NCBI RefSeq assembly: GCF_029433095.1
Contig: NZ_JARNTX010000008.1
Coordinates: forward strand, 124,001-188,000
From: Hymenobacter sp. YC55
GTDB taxonomy: Bacteria > Bacteroidota > Bacteroidia > Cytophagales > Hymenobacteraceae
Direction: 5' to 3'
Length of the DNA: 64,000 bases
The notes under the pieces are model-generated. The model saw nothing but the letters and a program-made list of their open reading frames with translations. It searched no databases and was not told the origin of the DNA. The position numbers were made by a program, and so were the translations under genes. Below, piece by piece: positions 1 to 8,115 of the stretch (positions are counted from its first letter, which is position 1; each line of letters begins with the position of its first letter).

Positions 1-164
1 TCGGCTTTGAGCGCATTCGCCGCCTGATTCGTGGTGCTGTCTGCCGCATAGCGGTGATTGGCTACGTCGATGTGCTCCATGCTAAAGCCGGCGGCAGTTA
101 GCTTTTGGGCGGCGCTTTGGGCCTCCATGGCCGATTTGAAGATACCTACTACTGTTTGATTCAT
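1..164 (-). CDS. General stress protein, YflT/GSP17M-like N-terminal domain (partial)
   Basis: Reading begins at an ATG at 164 and runs off the left edge, so only the first 54 residues are visible. It opens MNQTVVGIFKS, followed by an alpha-helical stretch (AQSAAQKLTAAGF) and then MEHIDVANH. This is the layout of the heat-induced YflT-like domain found at the N-terminus of Bacteroidota stress proteins. It lies 39 bp downstream of the DUF2382 gene on the same strand, so the two are probably co-transcribed; the pairing of these two domains is common. The C-terminus and any second domain cannot be judged. Function inferred: envelope or general stress response; no enzymatic motif is seen. Confidence 0.65.
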   Translation of the reverse strand, partial: MNQTVVGIFKSAMEAQSAAQKLTAAGFSMEHIDVANHRYAADSTTNQAANALKA

Positions 165-203
165 GGCGTTGATGGATGAAAGGAAAAGGGAACAACTAAA
201 AAA

Positions 204-671
204 TTAAGCAAGGGGGGGCTCGTCGGCAACAAACCGCTCTATTTGGATCTCTTCGCGCCGGAGTACAATACTTTCAATGTGCGGCACGGTAACCTGGCGC
301 TTGGTGACATGGATCTCCTCAACAAGTAGTACACGGGTCACCACAACTTCGCGCAGCACGGGAATGATAAGCGTATCACCTTCCTGGCGGGAAACCGGCA
401 GCGGGGTTCCCTCAACTTGGTACTCGTTAACTGGAATATGCTCCACGTGTACTTGATCTTGCTGCAGGCTGAGAGTAAGCGTTTCCTCGTGCTGAAGAAC
501 CTTCTTGGACAGCCGTACCCGCCCGGTTTCTACTAGTTGGCGCGTCACGACGGCGTATTCCTCGATAACGGGTACAACCAGTGGGGTTTCGGTCGCATCC
601 CGCGCGGAGGCAGGCTGCAAATCGGTAGGAAGACTGTCAGTGGAGTGGTGCATTAGCCCAGCAATACGCAC
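204..671 (-). CDS. DUF2382 (YsnF/AvaK-type) stress protein
   Basis: The 155-residue product carries one DUF2382 domain from about residue 32 to the end: the repeated pattern VPVIEEYAVVTRQLVETG, then RLSKKV, VHVEHIPVNEYQVEG and IIPVLREVVVTRVLLVEEI is diagnostic of the family. Met7 (codon at 653) is an alternative start. Members are soluble or PRC-barrel-linked stress proteins of unknown biochemical role. The gene lies just upstream of the YflT-like gene at 1-164 on the same strand, a probable operon. The product lacks the PRC-barrel found in many relatives. Confidence 0.8.
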   Translation of the reverse strand: MRIAGLMHHSTDSLPTDLQPASARDATETPLVVPVIEEYAVVTRQLVETGRVRLSKKVLQHEETLTLSLQQDQVHVEHIPVNEYQVEGTPLPVSRQEGDTLIIPVLREVVVTRVLLVEEIHVTKRQVTVPHIESIVLRREEIQIERFVADEPPLA

Positions 672-1233
672 TACTTTTCAGGGAGTTGCTCTTGCTCGTC
701 GATGCGTTGGGTCAGCCCGCTAACAGTAGTATGATTATTGCTGTATTTGCAAAAACCTTTCCCGTGTTGATTTCCCAGATATACATCCAGTCAACTGGTT
801 TACTTTTTAAAATTGTATAAATTTACTGGTTGATTTTTTGAACTATTTTTATACACCAAAGACGCTATAATAAGTTGAAATAGTTATAGCCGTAACAACA
901 ATGGATAATTGTAAATACAGTCATAACTACTATCAGGCGCTAGCAAGTTAGTGTTTCACCTAGTTTGTAAACTTATTGCATATGTCGCTGGACTTCTGCC
1001 AGCAGGTTCCGCTACCAGCAATTCGGCCTTAACTTGCCGGCTAGTCGCTGCCCATGCGAGAACAGCGGGTATAATACCCCTTTTCAGCAATTTCGATTTT
1101 CCTTAAAACCCCGCCACGCCGGGGGTTAGCTTTGATCTAGTAGGATAGCGCTAGCATACAGAGTGCTACTCCGTCACTGCAGCCTAGCATTCCGTATACG
1201 GTCGAGTCGTTTCACCTTAACCGGCTGTCGCTA
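672..1233. other. Intergenic, AT-rich, no gene recognised
   Basis: About 560 bp separate the leftward stress operon from the rightward BLUF gene. The part at 770-950 is rich in A and T with short TTTAAAATT-like stretches, consistent with divergent promoters. No ORF with coding character or clear terminator was found. Confidence 0.5.
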
Positions 1234-1695
1234 ATGTCGTCTTCGTTGTTCCACGTTATCTACCGCAGCCGGGCCAGTTCGCCGTTTGCCGAGTTGCAAC
1301 TTGGCGAGTTGCTGACCCACTGCCGGGTATATAATCATCAGCATCGCCTCTCGGGCCTACTGCTTTACCAGCACGGCGTGTTCCTGCAAGTGCTCGAAGG
1401 GGAGCAAACTAGCCTAAGTCGCCTTTACGCTAAAATCTTGCGGGACCCGCGCCACCACGCAATTGAGCAGCTTAGTGCCGGGCCGCTACCTCGGCGCTTG
1501 TTCCCGGATAGGAGCATGGGCTTTGCGACGGCTACCGAGCCGCTACGTCACCTGACCGGATACGTGAATCCAAGCACGGGCACCTACCTGTTGCCCCGCG
1601 CGCATAACACTCCGGCGGAAGTACTGACTTTATTGCGTGATTTTTCCACGACGCTGCCGCCCGGCACCGCCACCACAATCAGCCTCCCAGCCTAA
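1234..1695 (+). CDS. BLUF-domain blue-light sensor protein
   Basis: The 153-residue protein is a stand-alone BLUF domain. The flavin-contacting residues are recognisable as Tyr10 (in VIYRSRA), Asn34 (in VYNHQHRLSG) and Gln52 (in FLQVLEGE). Their spacing of 24 and 18 residues matches that of the Tyr-Asn-Gln triad of AppA-type BLUF proteins. SGLLLY, FLQVLEG and ILRDPRHH are further family signatures. No effector domain is fused, so signalling would be through a partner protein. It is intact and monocistronic. A second, more diverged BLUF gene lies at 9242-9664. Confidence 0.9.
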   Translation: MSSSLFHVIYRSRASSPFAELQLGELLTHCRVYNHQHRLSGLLLYQHGVFLQVLEGEQTSLSRLYAKILRDPRHHAIEQLSAGPLPRRLFPDRSMGFATATEPLRHLTGYVNPSTGTYLLPRAHNTPAEVLTLLRDFSTTLPPGTATTISLPA

Positions 1696-1727
1696 CTACA
1701 TACGGGTAAGAGTAGGCTCCAAGCCCC

Positions 1728-1793
1728 GCAGCGGACGGGAAGTAAGTGCTCTGAAAGCTATGCCGTTGGAGTCACTTCCGTCCCGTCCGCTGC
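1728..1793. repeat. 13-bp inverted repeat between convergent genes
   Basis: GCAGCGGACGGGA (1728-1740) is matched by its reverse complement at 1781-1793. The BLUF gene ends at 1695 and the leftward gene ends at 1758, so the right arm lies inside the 3' end of that gene. No T-tract is attached. It may act as a shared transcription stop for converging transcripts. Confidence 0.45.
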
Positions 1794-2102
1794 AACGGCG
1801 TGCACTGCCTCCTCGTCCCGGCGATGCATGCCGTAGCGGCCGGCCGCTTCTTCCGCCGAAAGCTCTTCTACGTTTTCGGCCGGGATGTTTACAAACCCTA
1901 GGTGATTATCCAGGGCCTTTTGCTCGCGCGACTGTTTGCGCTTTTGCCAGGCGAAAAACCCTAGCGCGGCTGCCAGCGTCCCGGCGCCGGCTAGCAGGGC
2001 CGGCAGCCAGTTACTGCTTTTTTTCTTGCCCTGGAGACGGGCAGCAACTGGCAGGGTCTTGACAGCAGCAAACGGGCGGGGGGAAGGGGGGAGAAGAGCC
2101 AT
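1758..2102 (-). CDS. Small hypothetical protein with one membrane segment
   Basis: The 114-residue protein has a basic N-terminus, one predicted transmembrane helix (LPALLAGAGTLAAALGFFAW, about residues 33-52), a basic stop-transfer segment (QKRKQSREQK) and an acidic soluble tail containing VEELSAEEAAGRYGM. No family is recognised. The layout suggests an inner-membrane anchored protein with the tail in the cytoplasm. It converges on the BLUF gene. Confidence 0.55.
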   Translation of the reverse strand: MALLPPSPRPFAAVKTLPVAARLQGKKKSSNWLPALLAGAGTLAAALGFFAWQKRKQSREQKALDNHLGFVNIPAENVEELSAEEAAGRYGMHRRDEEAVHAVAADGTEVTPTA

Positions 2103-2668
2103 GCGTGAGAGAGCGTTACACGGAAAGTAAGTAGCGTCTCCCTATTCGTAAAACCACCCGTGCGAGTTGTGTTGTTTATTGGTCGATTGAAAACGGGTAC
2201 TAGCCCCCCAAGGCAATCCCGTCATGGTAAGAGTAGCAGGATCCTCAAGCTTTTTCAGGTATTACCGGGGCTGCTGACCGCTAGCTAAAACGAGTTTCGG
2301 AATACTGTGGATCTTTGGCATGGGGTTGCAAAGAGTTGGCCGTTACCTCCACGACTCTTCTACCTGACCACTGGTGGCGGCGCTGGCCCTCGCGGCCATA
2401 GGTCTATTCAGTCGGGCGGGAGCACCTGCACCCGTAACCGGCTTCTCACTGGTCTTTAAAATTTAACTGGCAGGATCATACTTAGCAGACTTGCTGCTAC
2501 GGTGCAATTGTTTACCACCTTCCTTTGGATGGAACTTCTCGCCTACGCAAGTTAACGCCTGATTCTCCGCACTAGGAAAGCCTTAGAGGCTTTGCTAGGC
2601 CGAACTCGCTTGGGCGGCACCCTATTATCTTCCTTGATGCGCGCCGGAGCAATGCTGCTCGCCGCCCG
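2103..2668. other. Intergenic, no gene recognised
   Basis: About 565 bp lie between a leftward start and the PAP2 remnant. No convincing ORF, RNA gene or repeat was found. It probably holds the divergent promoters of the two flanking genes. Confidence 0.4.
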
Positions 2669-3262
2669 ATGAATACGTTAGCATTACTTAGCGCCTTGGA
2701 TCGCCGCCTACTGCTTTATTTTCAGCAGTGGCATTCTCCCATTGCCGATACGCTCATGTCCTTGCTCTCCTCCCGCGGGGCGTGGGGGCCATTGGCACTG
2801 ATTATCAAGTGGCTGCTGTGGCGCTACGGCTGGCGGCGGGTGCTGCCGGGCATGGTGGCAGGGATGACGGGCGTCCTGGGGGCTAACTTCGTGGCGGGAG
2901 TGCTTACGCCCTGGGTTGTCCACCCGCGCCCCTGCTACGTAGCCGACTCGCAGCCCTGCTGCATCTGCCCCAGCGGTGTAGTGCCAGCTTCAGTTTTCCC
3001 TCCACCCACGCCACCGACGTAGCGGCTGTAGCTACTATTGCCTTACTGGTGTTGCCCGCCACGTTTTCAACTCCTACGGCTGGCACTGGTTTTGTGGTCA
3101 GTAGCCGTGGCCTTCAGCCGGGTGTACCTGGGCGTACATTATCCGTTCGATGTGCTGGCCGGAGCCTTGCTCGGCAGCACCTGCGCCTGGGTAGCTTTTG
3201 CCGTTATCCGCAGTTGCTGGCCCCGGGTCTTCGCGTACGTGCACGAAATCCCGACAACATGA
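2669..3262 (+). pseudogene. PAP2-superfamily membrane phosphatase, frameshifted
   Basis: Three pieces of one PAP2 (lipid phosphate phosphatase) protein are in different frames. From 2669 the reading gives the N-terminal helices and the HPRPCY motif, then goes out of frame near 2955-2980. A second frame (from 2980) gives SASFSFPSTHATDVAAVA, the PSGH-like catalytic motif with Thr in place of Gly. Near 3040-3060 the reading returns to the first frame with SRVYLGVHYPFDVLAG, the SRxxxGxHYPxDV motif. All catalytic motifs survive at sequence level, but two compensating frameshifts break the chain, so decay is recent or the assembly has errors here. Confidence 0.75.
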
Positions 3263-3333
3263 GCTGCTATCGTATGCTAGCATACCGTAGTCACCCGCCG
3301 GGAGCGGCGCTACAGTATCCGGTAGCGGCTCAG

Positions 3334-3597
3334 CTACTTTTTCGTCGCTTTTATCAGCCAGTTGGCTACGGCGGCAACCGTGACCGTGCTGGCAGCCGCT
3401 ACGGCGGCTACCACTTTGTGACCGTCCGGGGTAGCGGGCGAGTTCACCAGGTCCTGATACCTTTTCAGGGGGTTGTTATCCGCCGGTTGGATCAGGTTCT
3501 CTTCCCCGGTCGTGCTGAGCGTAGTGGATGCTGGCAAACCAGAAGCCTCAGCCTCCGGCTTAGGCTGCGTATTATCAGTGGTGAAGGCGTCGGTCAT
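3334..3597 (-). CDS. Small hypothetical protein with C-terminal membrane helix
   Basis: The preferred start is the ATG at 3597 (MTDAFTTDNTQP), giving 87 residues; an upstream ATG at 3654 would add 19 residues that look non-coding. The first 60 residues are polar and acidic. The end, VVAAVAAASTVTVAAVANWL followed by IKATKK, is a tail-anchor-like helix. No family is recognised. Confidence 0.45.
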   Translation of the reverse strand: MTDAFTTDNTQPKPEAEASGLPASTTLSTTGEENLIQPADNNPLKRYQDLVNSPATPDGHKVVAAVAAASTVTVAAVANWLIKATKK

Positions 3598-3847
3598 AGA
3601 ATAGGGAAGTAAGAAGGGGATTAAAACCCTGTGCGGTAGTTGCCTCACAGGCACAAGTGCCAGCTACCCATTTCTGACCATTGTCGCAGGTCCGGTAGTA
3701 ACTGGGGTGCGTAGCTAAACGCGCTTGGCTGGTTGAGGTTGTCCAAGGCGTGGGGCACGCCGCTCTACCAGGGAGCCGCCGCACCGGGGCGCTACCAGCT
3801 TGCGCAGGTTTGATCGGAAGGGGCTTAAGGTCGCCGCTTCGATTCAT
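3575..3847 (-). CDS. Doubtful small ORF overlapping the end of the LEA-like gene
   Basis: This 90-codon frame starts 22 bp before the end of the upstream LEA-like gene and contains YYRTCDNGQKWVAGTCACE, which looks more protein-like than random. It overlaps the start of the next ORF. It could be a coupled small gene or a remnant. No family is recognised. Confidence 0.2.
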   Translation of the reverse strand: MNRSGDLKPLPIKPAQAGSAPVRRLPGRAACPTPWTTSTSQARLATHPSYYRTCDNGQKWVAGTCACEATTAQGFNPLLTSLFYDRRLHH

Positions 3848-4475
3848 CTAAAATATTGCGGGCCGGAAAGTTTTTACCCACTACTAGCCAGTCAGCCGTA
3901 ACAATTCGTTGGCCCCGGCCTGCTGCGAAAACCGGTTTAACGCGCAGACTGACCCGTGGCAGCTGCCGGGACTGGTCTGCCAATCCAACGGCAAATGCTT
4001 CCACCGCGCTGGCGCTGGCTAGGAGCTGGCGCACGTCGCTTTCGCTTTGAAGCACCATAATGGAGATACCTCCTTTTTCGGCAATCTTCACGGGCTTTGT
4101 TTCGCGCCCTTCGCTTCGTACTTGCCCATCCACCACGGTTTGGTAAGCTACTTCCGTGAGCGTTACCGGTTCCCGGCTGGGATTGCGCACTCCCACCTCT
4201 ATTTGCAGCTGCAGCGGCAGACTTTCTCCCGGCTGGATAGCGGCCCATTGGCCGCGCTGCGCCGAATTCAGATCAGCTATCCGGTGGACGCCCGTAACGT
4301 TTACGCCTCCCAGCCGAGCCTCTTCCACCGCTGAAACGCGAAAATCCGCTCCCTGAAAGGTTTTGTCGTACTCTTTGTCAGGCAGGGGATGCGCAACGCT
4401 TAAGGTCAATATAGCAAGCAAGCTAATAGCCGCAAGCCAGTGGAACGGTAAGGGCTGGTGGGGAAATTTTATCAT
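3825..4475 (-). CDS. LEA-type-2-like secreted protein
   Basis: The 216-residue protein has an N-terminal hydrophobic signal or anchor (WLAAISLLAILTLSVA). After it comes a beta-rich domain with ADFRVSAVEEARLGGVNVTGV, IQPGESLPLQLQIEVGVRNPS and EPVTLTEVAYQTVVDG, the pattern of LEA14/NDR1-like water-stress proteins (LEA_2). It is paralogous along its whole length to 20144-20821, which carries a lipobox. Both end in RRP. The expected role is a structural or protective envelope protein; no catalytic residues are seen. Confidence 0.65.
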   Translation of the reverse strand: MIKFPHQPLPFHWLAAISLLAILTLSVAHPLPDKEYDKTFQGADFRVSAVEEARLGGVNVTGVHRIADLNSAQRGQWAAIQPGESLPLQLQIEVGVRNPSREPVTLTEVAYQTVVDGQVRSEGRETKPVKIAEKGGISIMVLQSESDVRQLLASASAVEAFAVGLADQSRQLPRVSLRVKPVFAAGRGQRIVTADWLVVGKNFPARNILDESKRRP

Positions 4476-4721
4476 GGCAAGAAATAATTAGCAAACGAAA
4501 TCCTGGGGGCTTTACCCCACTGCTACGGCGCAGAATCAATGGTGGACACACGCTCCCCGAAAGATTATCTTTTACTACCGGGCTAACTGGTTGAGTGAAA
4601 CAGGCACTATCTTATCAGCACGGTAGGCAGAAGGAATCCCCCCTAGCCAACGCCAAAGCAAGCCAGCCGTAAGTGAAGCCAGGCCACCACTCGTGGCGTA
4701 GTCACTCTTTCGCTTGCTTCT

Positions 4722-5651
4722 ATGCATAGAACCCTGGAAATTACCGTACCCGCCTCCGCCACGGATGCCCTGCAACAGCAGTTAACGGCCCTTGATGAGG
4801 TAATCGGCCTGAGCGTGCAGCGCGGGGCCTCCTGCAAGCCGGCCGGCGACATCTTGATTGTGCACGTGCTCAACCGGGGTACGGACGAAGTGCTGCGCCG
4901 TACCCGGGCGGCGGTGCCGGACCCTCATGCCCTGAGCATCGTCACCAGCGAGGCCGCCAGCTTCATTTCTCCCACGAGCCATGAAGCCGTGGATGACGAC
5001 CGGGACGAAGCCATCTGGGAAGAAATGGAGAGTGGCCTGCGCCACCAGGGCCGGATTACAACTAACTACCTACTGCTGATGGGCCTGGGCGGAATTATTG
5101 CTGCTATTGGGCTGGTCTCGGAGCCGGTACCGCAGGCCGTGGCCTTCGTGGCTTCCGCCGTTATTGCCCCCGGCTTTGATCCCATGACCAAGGTGCCCCT
5201 GGGCCTGGTGCTCCGGCACTGGTCGCTGGTTGGCCGGGGCCTGCGGTCGGCGGCCGCCGGGTATGCCGTCCTGATCATCGCCGCGTGCCTGACGATGCTG
5301 CTGCTGGTCGCCACGGGCGAGAGCAGCGCCACGACCTTGGCCACGAACCCCGAGGTAGAACACTTGGCGCACCCGAAGTGGATGGAGTTGTTGATTGCCG
5401 GGGCCGGGGCCCTGGCTGGCGTGGTGATGCTGGCCGCCTTCCGGCGCAGCTTTCAAGCCGGACCGCTTATTGCCATGGCCTTTATTCCGGCGGCCGCCCT
5501 GATCGGGGCCGGGCTGGCCGTAGGACGCCTTGATTTGGCTGTAGAGGGCCTGGAGCGGTTTGCCGCTGATTGGGGCTTTATTGTGGCGCTGGGCATCCCG
5601 CTGTTATGGCTTAAGCAACAATTCACGCACCGCCGCCAGCCGCTGGTATAA
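4722..5651 (+). CDS. DUF389 membrane protein
   Basis: The 309-residue product has a ferredoxin-like soluble N-terminal half (about residues 1-90: LEITVPASATDALQQQL, GDILIVHVLNRGTDEVL) and a C-terminal half with about six transmembrane helices. The stretch NYLLLMGLGGIIAAIGL followed by VASAVIAPGFDPMTKVPLG is the hallmark of DUF389 (TIGR00341-like) proteins. Their function is unknown; a transport role has been suggested from topology. The gene is intact and stands alone, with a 70-bp gap before a doubtful opposite-strand ORF. Confidence 0.85.
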   Translation: MHRTLEITVPASATDALQQQLTALDEVIGLSVQRGASCKPAGDILIVHVLNRGTDEVLRRTRAAVPDPHALSIVTSEAASFISPTSHEAVDDDRDEAIWEEMESGLRHQGRITTNYLLLMGLGGIIAAIGLVSEPVPQAVAFVASAVIAPGFDPMTKVPLGLVLRHWSLVGRGLRSAAAGYAVLIIAACLTMLLLVATGESSATTLATNPEVEHLAHPKWMELLIAGAGALAGVVMLAAFRRSFQAGPLIAMAFIPAAALIGAGLAVGRLDLAVEGLERFAADWGFIVALGIPLLWLKQQFTHRRQPLV

Positions 5652-5665
5652 TCAGGCAGACGGCG

Positions 5666-5893
5666 CTAGCCGGCTTGTAGCTGTAGGCAAGCTAGTACCG
5701 CCGCCAGCGGTAGCCGACCATCCACGTAGCGGGCCAGCAGAATTTGGCAGTGGTTGTTGGGGGCGGCGTAGCCACTCACCCGCAGTGCCAGGGAAATAGG
5801 TAACAGGTGCCGGGCGGGCTGCGGTTTGCTCGGTTGTCGGTGGCCATACGGTTCTTGCGTTAGAGGATCGAGGCGAAATAGGATGTGGGTCAT
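5666..5893 (-). CDS. Small hypothetical ORF
   Basis: A 75-codon frame converges on the DUF389 gene. Its second half (ISLALRVSGYAAPNNHCQIL, LARYVDGRLP) looks protein-like; the first half is Pro- and Gln-rich. No family is recognised and no ribosome binding site helps. It may be a genuine small gene or chance. Confidence 0.35.
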   Translation of the reverse strand: MTHILFRLDPLTQEPYGHRQPSKPQPARHLLPISLALRVSGYAAPNNHCQILLARYVDGRLPLAAVLACLQLQAG

Positions 5894-6126
5894 GCGTGGT
5901 AATAAGGCAACTATTTTACTACCGGCTATACGTTCCTAGGTAACCTAAAGCTGTAGTTGAGCTGGTATAATATATTTATTATCAAGAAAATAAAATAAGA
6001 CATCTTACCTTAAATAGTGAACTACCTGTAAACCGGTGCGTATGAGAGGCCAGTTAAGCCGCGGTAACGTGAGCCTTTTTTTCACGGGCTGCCGAACGTA
6101 ATGGCAGCCCCAACCCCCACCAGATT

Positions 6127-7179
6127 ATGGCAACAATCATTAACTCACCCGAGTCAGACCGCGTGATGGCGACGTATTCGGACCAGTCCTTGCCAGGGGC
6201 TACGAATGCAACCCTCCCCGTGGTAAAGCGCATCTCCTGGGGTGCGATTTTCGCCGGCGCCGTGCTGGCGCTAGTTATCCAGTTGGCGTTAAGTTTACTG
6301 GGCCTCGGCATTGGTTTAGGCACCATTGACCCGCTGGAAGAGCAAAACCCCATGGCAGGCATCGGCATTGGCGCCGCCATTTGGTGGGTTGTGAGCATGC
6401 TGGTTTCCTTGTACCTGGGCGCTACGGTAGCCAGCCGCTTGGCGGGGATGCCACGCCCCACGGATGGACTCCTGCACGGCTTGCTGACCTGGGCCGTCGT
6501 GACGCTACTCACTTTCTACTTGCTGACGACGGCCGTAGGTCGCATCATCGGCGGCGTAACCGGCGTAGCGGGTCGGGCCCTGAGTGGGGCCGGGCGCGGT
6601 CTGGCGGCCGTAGCGCCGGAAGCAGGCGAGGCGATCAAAGGCGAACTGAAGGAACGAGGCATTGACGTAACTGACCTTAAGCGCGAAGCCCGTCAACTGC
6701 TGCGCCAAACCGGGAAAGCCGAACTGAATCCCGATAACCTAGCGCGCGAAGCGCGGGCTGCTGGTCGCGACGCCCAGGCCGAAGCCGGCCAGAGCGCAGC
6801 CAATCCGCAAGCGGCGGGTGATAACTTCGACGACGTCATTGACCGGCTCACCAGCCGGGCGGAAAACATCGGTGATGCTGCCGACCGGGATGCGGCTGTG
6901 AACGTGGTCATGCAGCGCACGGGCAAAAACCGCGCGGAATCCGAGCAGGTAGTGGATAACTGGATCACTACCGCCAAGCAGGCCCGCGTCAAGTTAGACG
7001 AAGCTAAGGTAAAGGCCGAAGCACAAGCCCGCGAGAGTGGCGATAAGGCGGCCGCTGGCCTGTCCAAAGCAGCCTTGCTCGCCGCTTTGGGCCTTGGTTT
7101 AGGCGCCGCAGCCGCCGCGTTTGGTGGACGACGCGCCGTGCCCCACGACGTAGCCGTCGCGGGTACGCCCGTGGCGTAA
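6127..7179 (+). CDS. Membrane protein with YrzE-like N-terminus and helical amphipathic domain
   Basis: The 350-residue protein starts with a short polar segment. Three or four transmembrane helices follow (ISWGAIFAGAVLALVIQLAL, IGAAIWWVVSMLVSLYLGA, LLTWAVVTLLTFYLLTTAVG); the first, WGAIFAGAVLA, is typical of YrzE/PhnA-like membrane proteins of stress clusters. A long charged Ala-rich helical region (about residues 170-320) resembles LEA-type or coiled-coil segments. The C-terminus has a final small-residue-rich helix. No catalytic motif is seen. A terminator follows 20 bp downstream. Confidence 0.6.
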   Translation: MATIINSPESDRVMATYSDQSLPGATNATLPVVKRISWGAIFAGAVLALVIQLALSLLGLGIGLGTIDPLEEQNPMAGIGIGAAIWWVVSMLVSLYLGATVASRLAGMPRPTDGLLHGLLTWAVVTLLTFYLLTTAVGRIIGGVTGVAGRALSGAGRGLAAVAPEAGEAIKGELKERGIDVTDLKREARQLLRQTGKAELNPDNLAREARAAGRDAQAEAGQSAANPQAAGDNFDDVIDRLTSRAENIGDAADRDAAVNVVMQRTGKNRAESEQVVDNWITTAKQARVKLDEAKVKAEAQARESGDKAAAGLSKAALLAALGLGLGAAAAAFGGRRAVPHDVAVAGTPVA

Positions 7180-7198
7180 TCGCCGAGTCATTCTCAAC

Positions 7199-7232
7199 AA
7201 AAAAGCCCTGCCGAAAGACAGGGTTTTTTTAT
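7199..7232 (+). terminator. Rho-independent terminator after the 6127 gene
   Basis: A short hairpin with CCCTG/CAGGG core, A-rich left flank and a run of seven Ts lies 20 bp after the stop codon at 7179. Confidence 0.75.
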
Positions 7233-7432
7233 TTTACCGTATACTCACATCCGCTCAGGCTGATAGCATGTGCTATCGCTGAAGTGGGTCAAGTAGACTT
7301 CGGGCTTTCACTCCCCCGGCAGATTAATTCACGCGCCTGCCCTGGCAGGAACTGGCATAGATATCCTTCTATATTCCCTAGCGCGTTTCTGTTGCCACAG
7401 CACCCTTGACAAGCAACGCGGCCACTAAGTGG

Positions 7433-7618
7433 CTAAGTACTCGGAGGAGCGCGAAAGGCGATGAACAGCACAAGGACCACCAAGCCCATAACTAGCCCCA
7501 TGGTAACAAAGCCGCTATGCAAACCAGCTTCAACTAGGGCAAGGCTGGCCTCGAAACTGCAACATAGGTAAACTAATAGGCCGCCTAGGGCCAGTAGCGA
7601 AAAACGCATTACTCTCAT
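7433..7618 (-). CDS. Small two-helix membrane protein
   Basis: The preferred starts are the ATGs at 7618 or 7609 (MRFSLLALGG); the longer frame back to 7678 would run through a perfect palindrome and is unlikely. The product of about 58-61 residues has two hydrophobic helices (SLLALGGLLVYLCC and VTMGLVMGLVVLVLFIAF) and a short polar end. No family is recognised. Confidence 0.45.
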   Translation of the reverse strand: MRVMRFSLLALGGLLVYLCCSFEASLALVEAGLHSGFVTMGLVMGLVVLVLFIAFRAPPST

Positions 7619-7637
7619 CACAATCAAAAAAAGCAAT

Positions 7638-7683
7638 GCTTTTTGCCAGGCGTGGAATTGCAGTTCCACGCCTGGCAAAAAGC
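7638..7683. repeat. Perfect 20-bp inverted repeat
   Basis: GCTTTTTGCCAGGCGTGGAA (7638-7657) is followed by a 6-nt loop TTGCAG and its exact reverse complement (7664-7683). The T-tracts are on the 5' side of each arm, so it is not a standard terminator in either direction, although the full stem includes A:T pairs. It sits just upstream of the small membrane protein gene. Confidence 0.8.
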
Positions 7684-8115
7684 TAGTATTGGGTAAGCCC
7701 TACTTGTTCAAAGTTGGTACTCGCTACCTGGGCTTATCCTGTACGGAGAAGCTGTTGAAGTAGCCCATATAGGCCGACAATATTCCATTCCTATACGAGC
7801 CTACGAGCTTACTAACTGGTCCGTCGTGAAACGGCACCCCTGTTAGTTTCAAGTAAAAACGCTGCCAGGCCTCCCTAGTTCTAACCAGGTGGTTGCGTCA
7901 CTCAATCGAAACGGGCGAATCCTTTGTCACTCACCGATTGTAAGGGCAAGGTGGCATGACGAATTCTCAACGAAGATTCGTTGTCGTATGAATTAAACCA
8001 GAGGGAATAATAACTTTTAAACATCTTAACCCAAAGAGCAGTAAAGCATGCTGGATAACCGGCCGGGGAAGATGGAGTAGGTTTTTTCCAATGATGTTTT
8101 TAATTCAGCAATACT
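7684..8115. other. Intergenic, no gene recognised
   Basis: About 430 bp between a palindrome and the start at 8116. No ORF of note. The last 130 bp are AT-richer and presumably hold the promoter of the 8116 gene. Confidence 0.4.
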
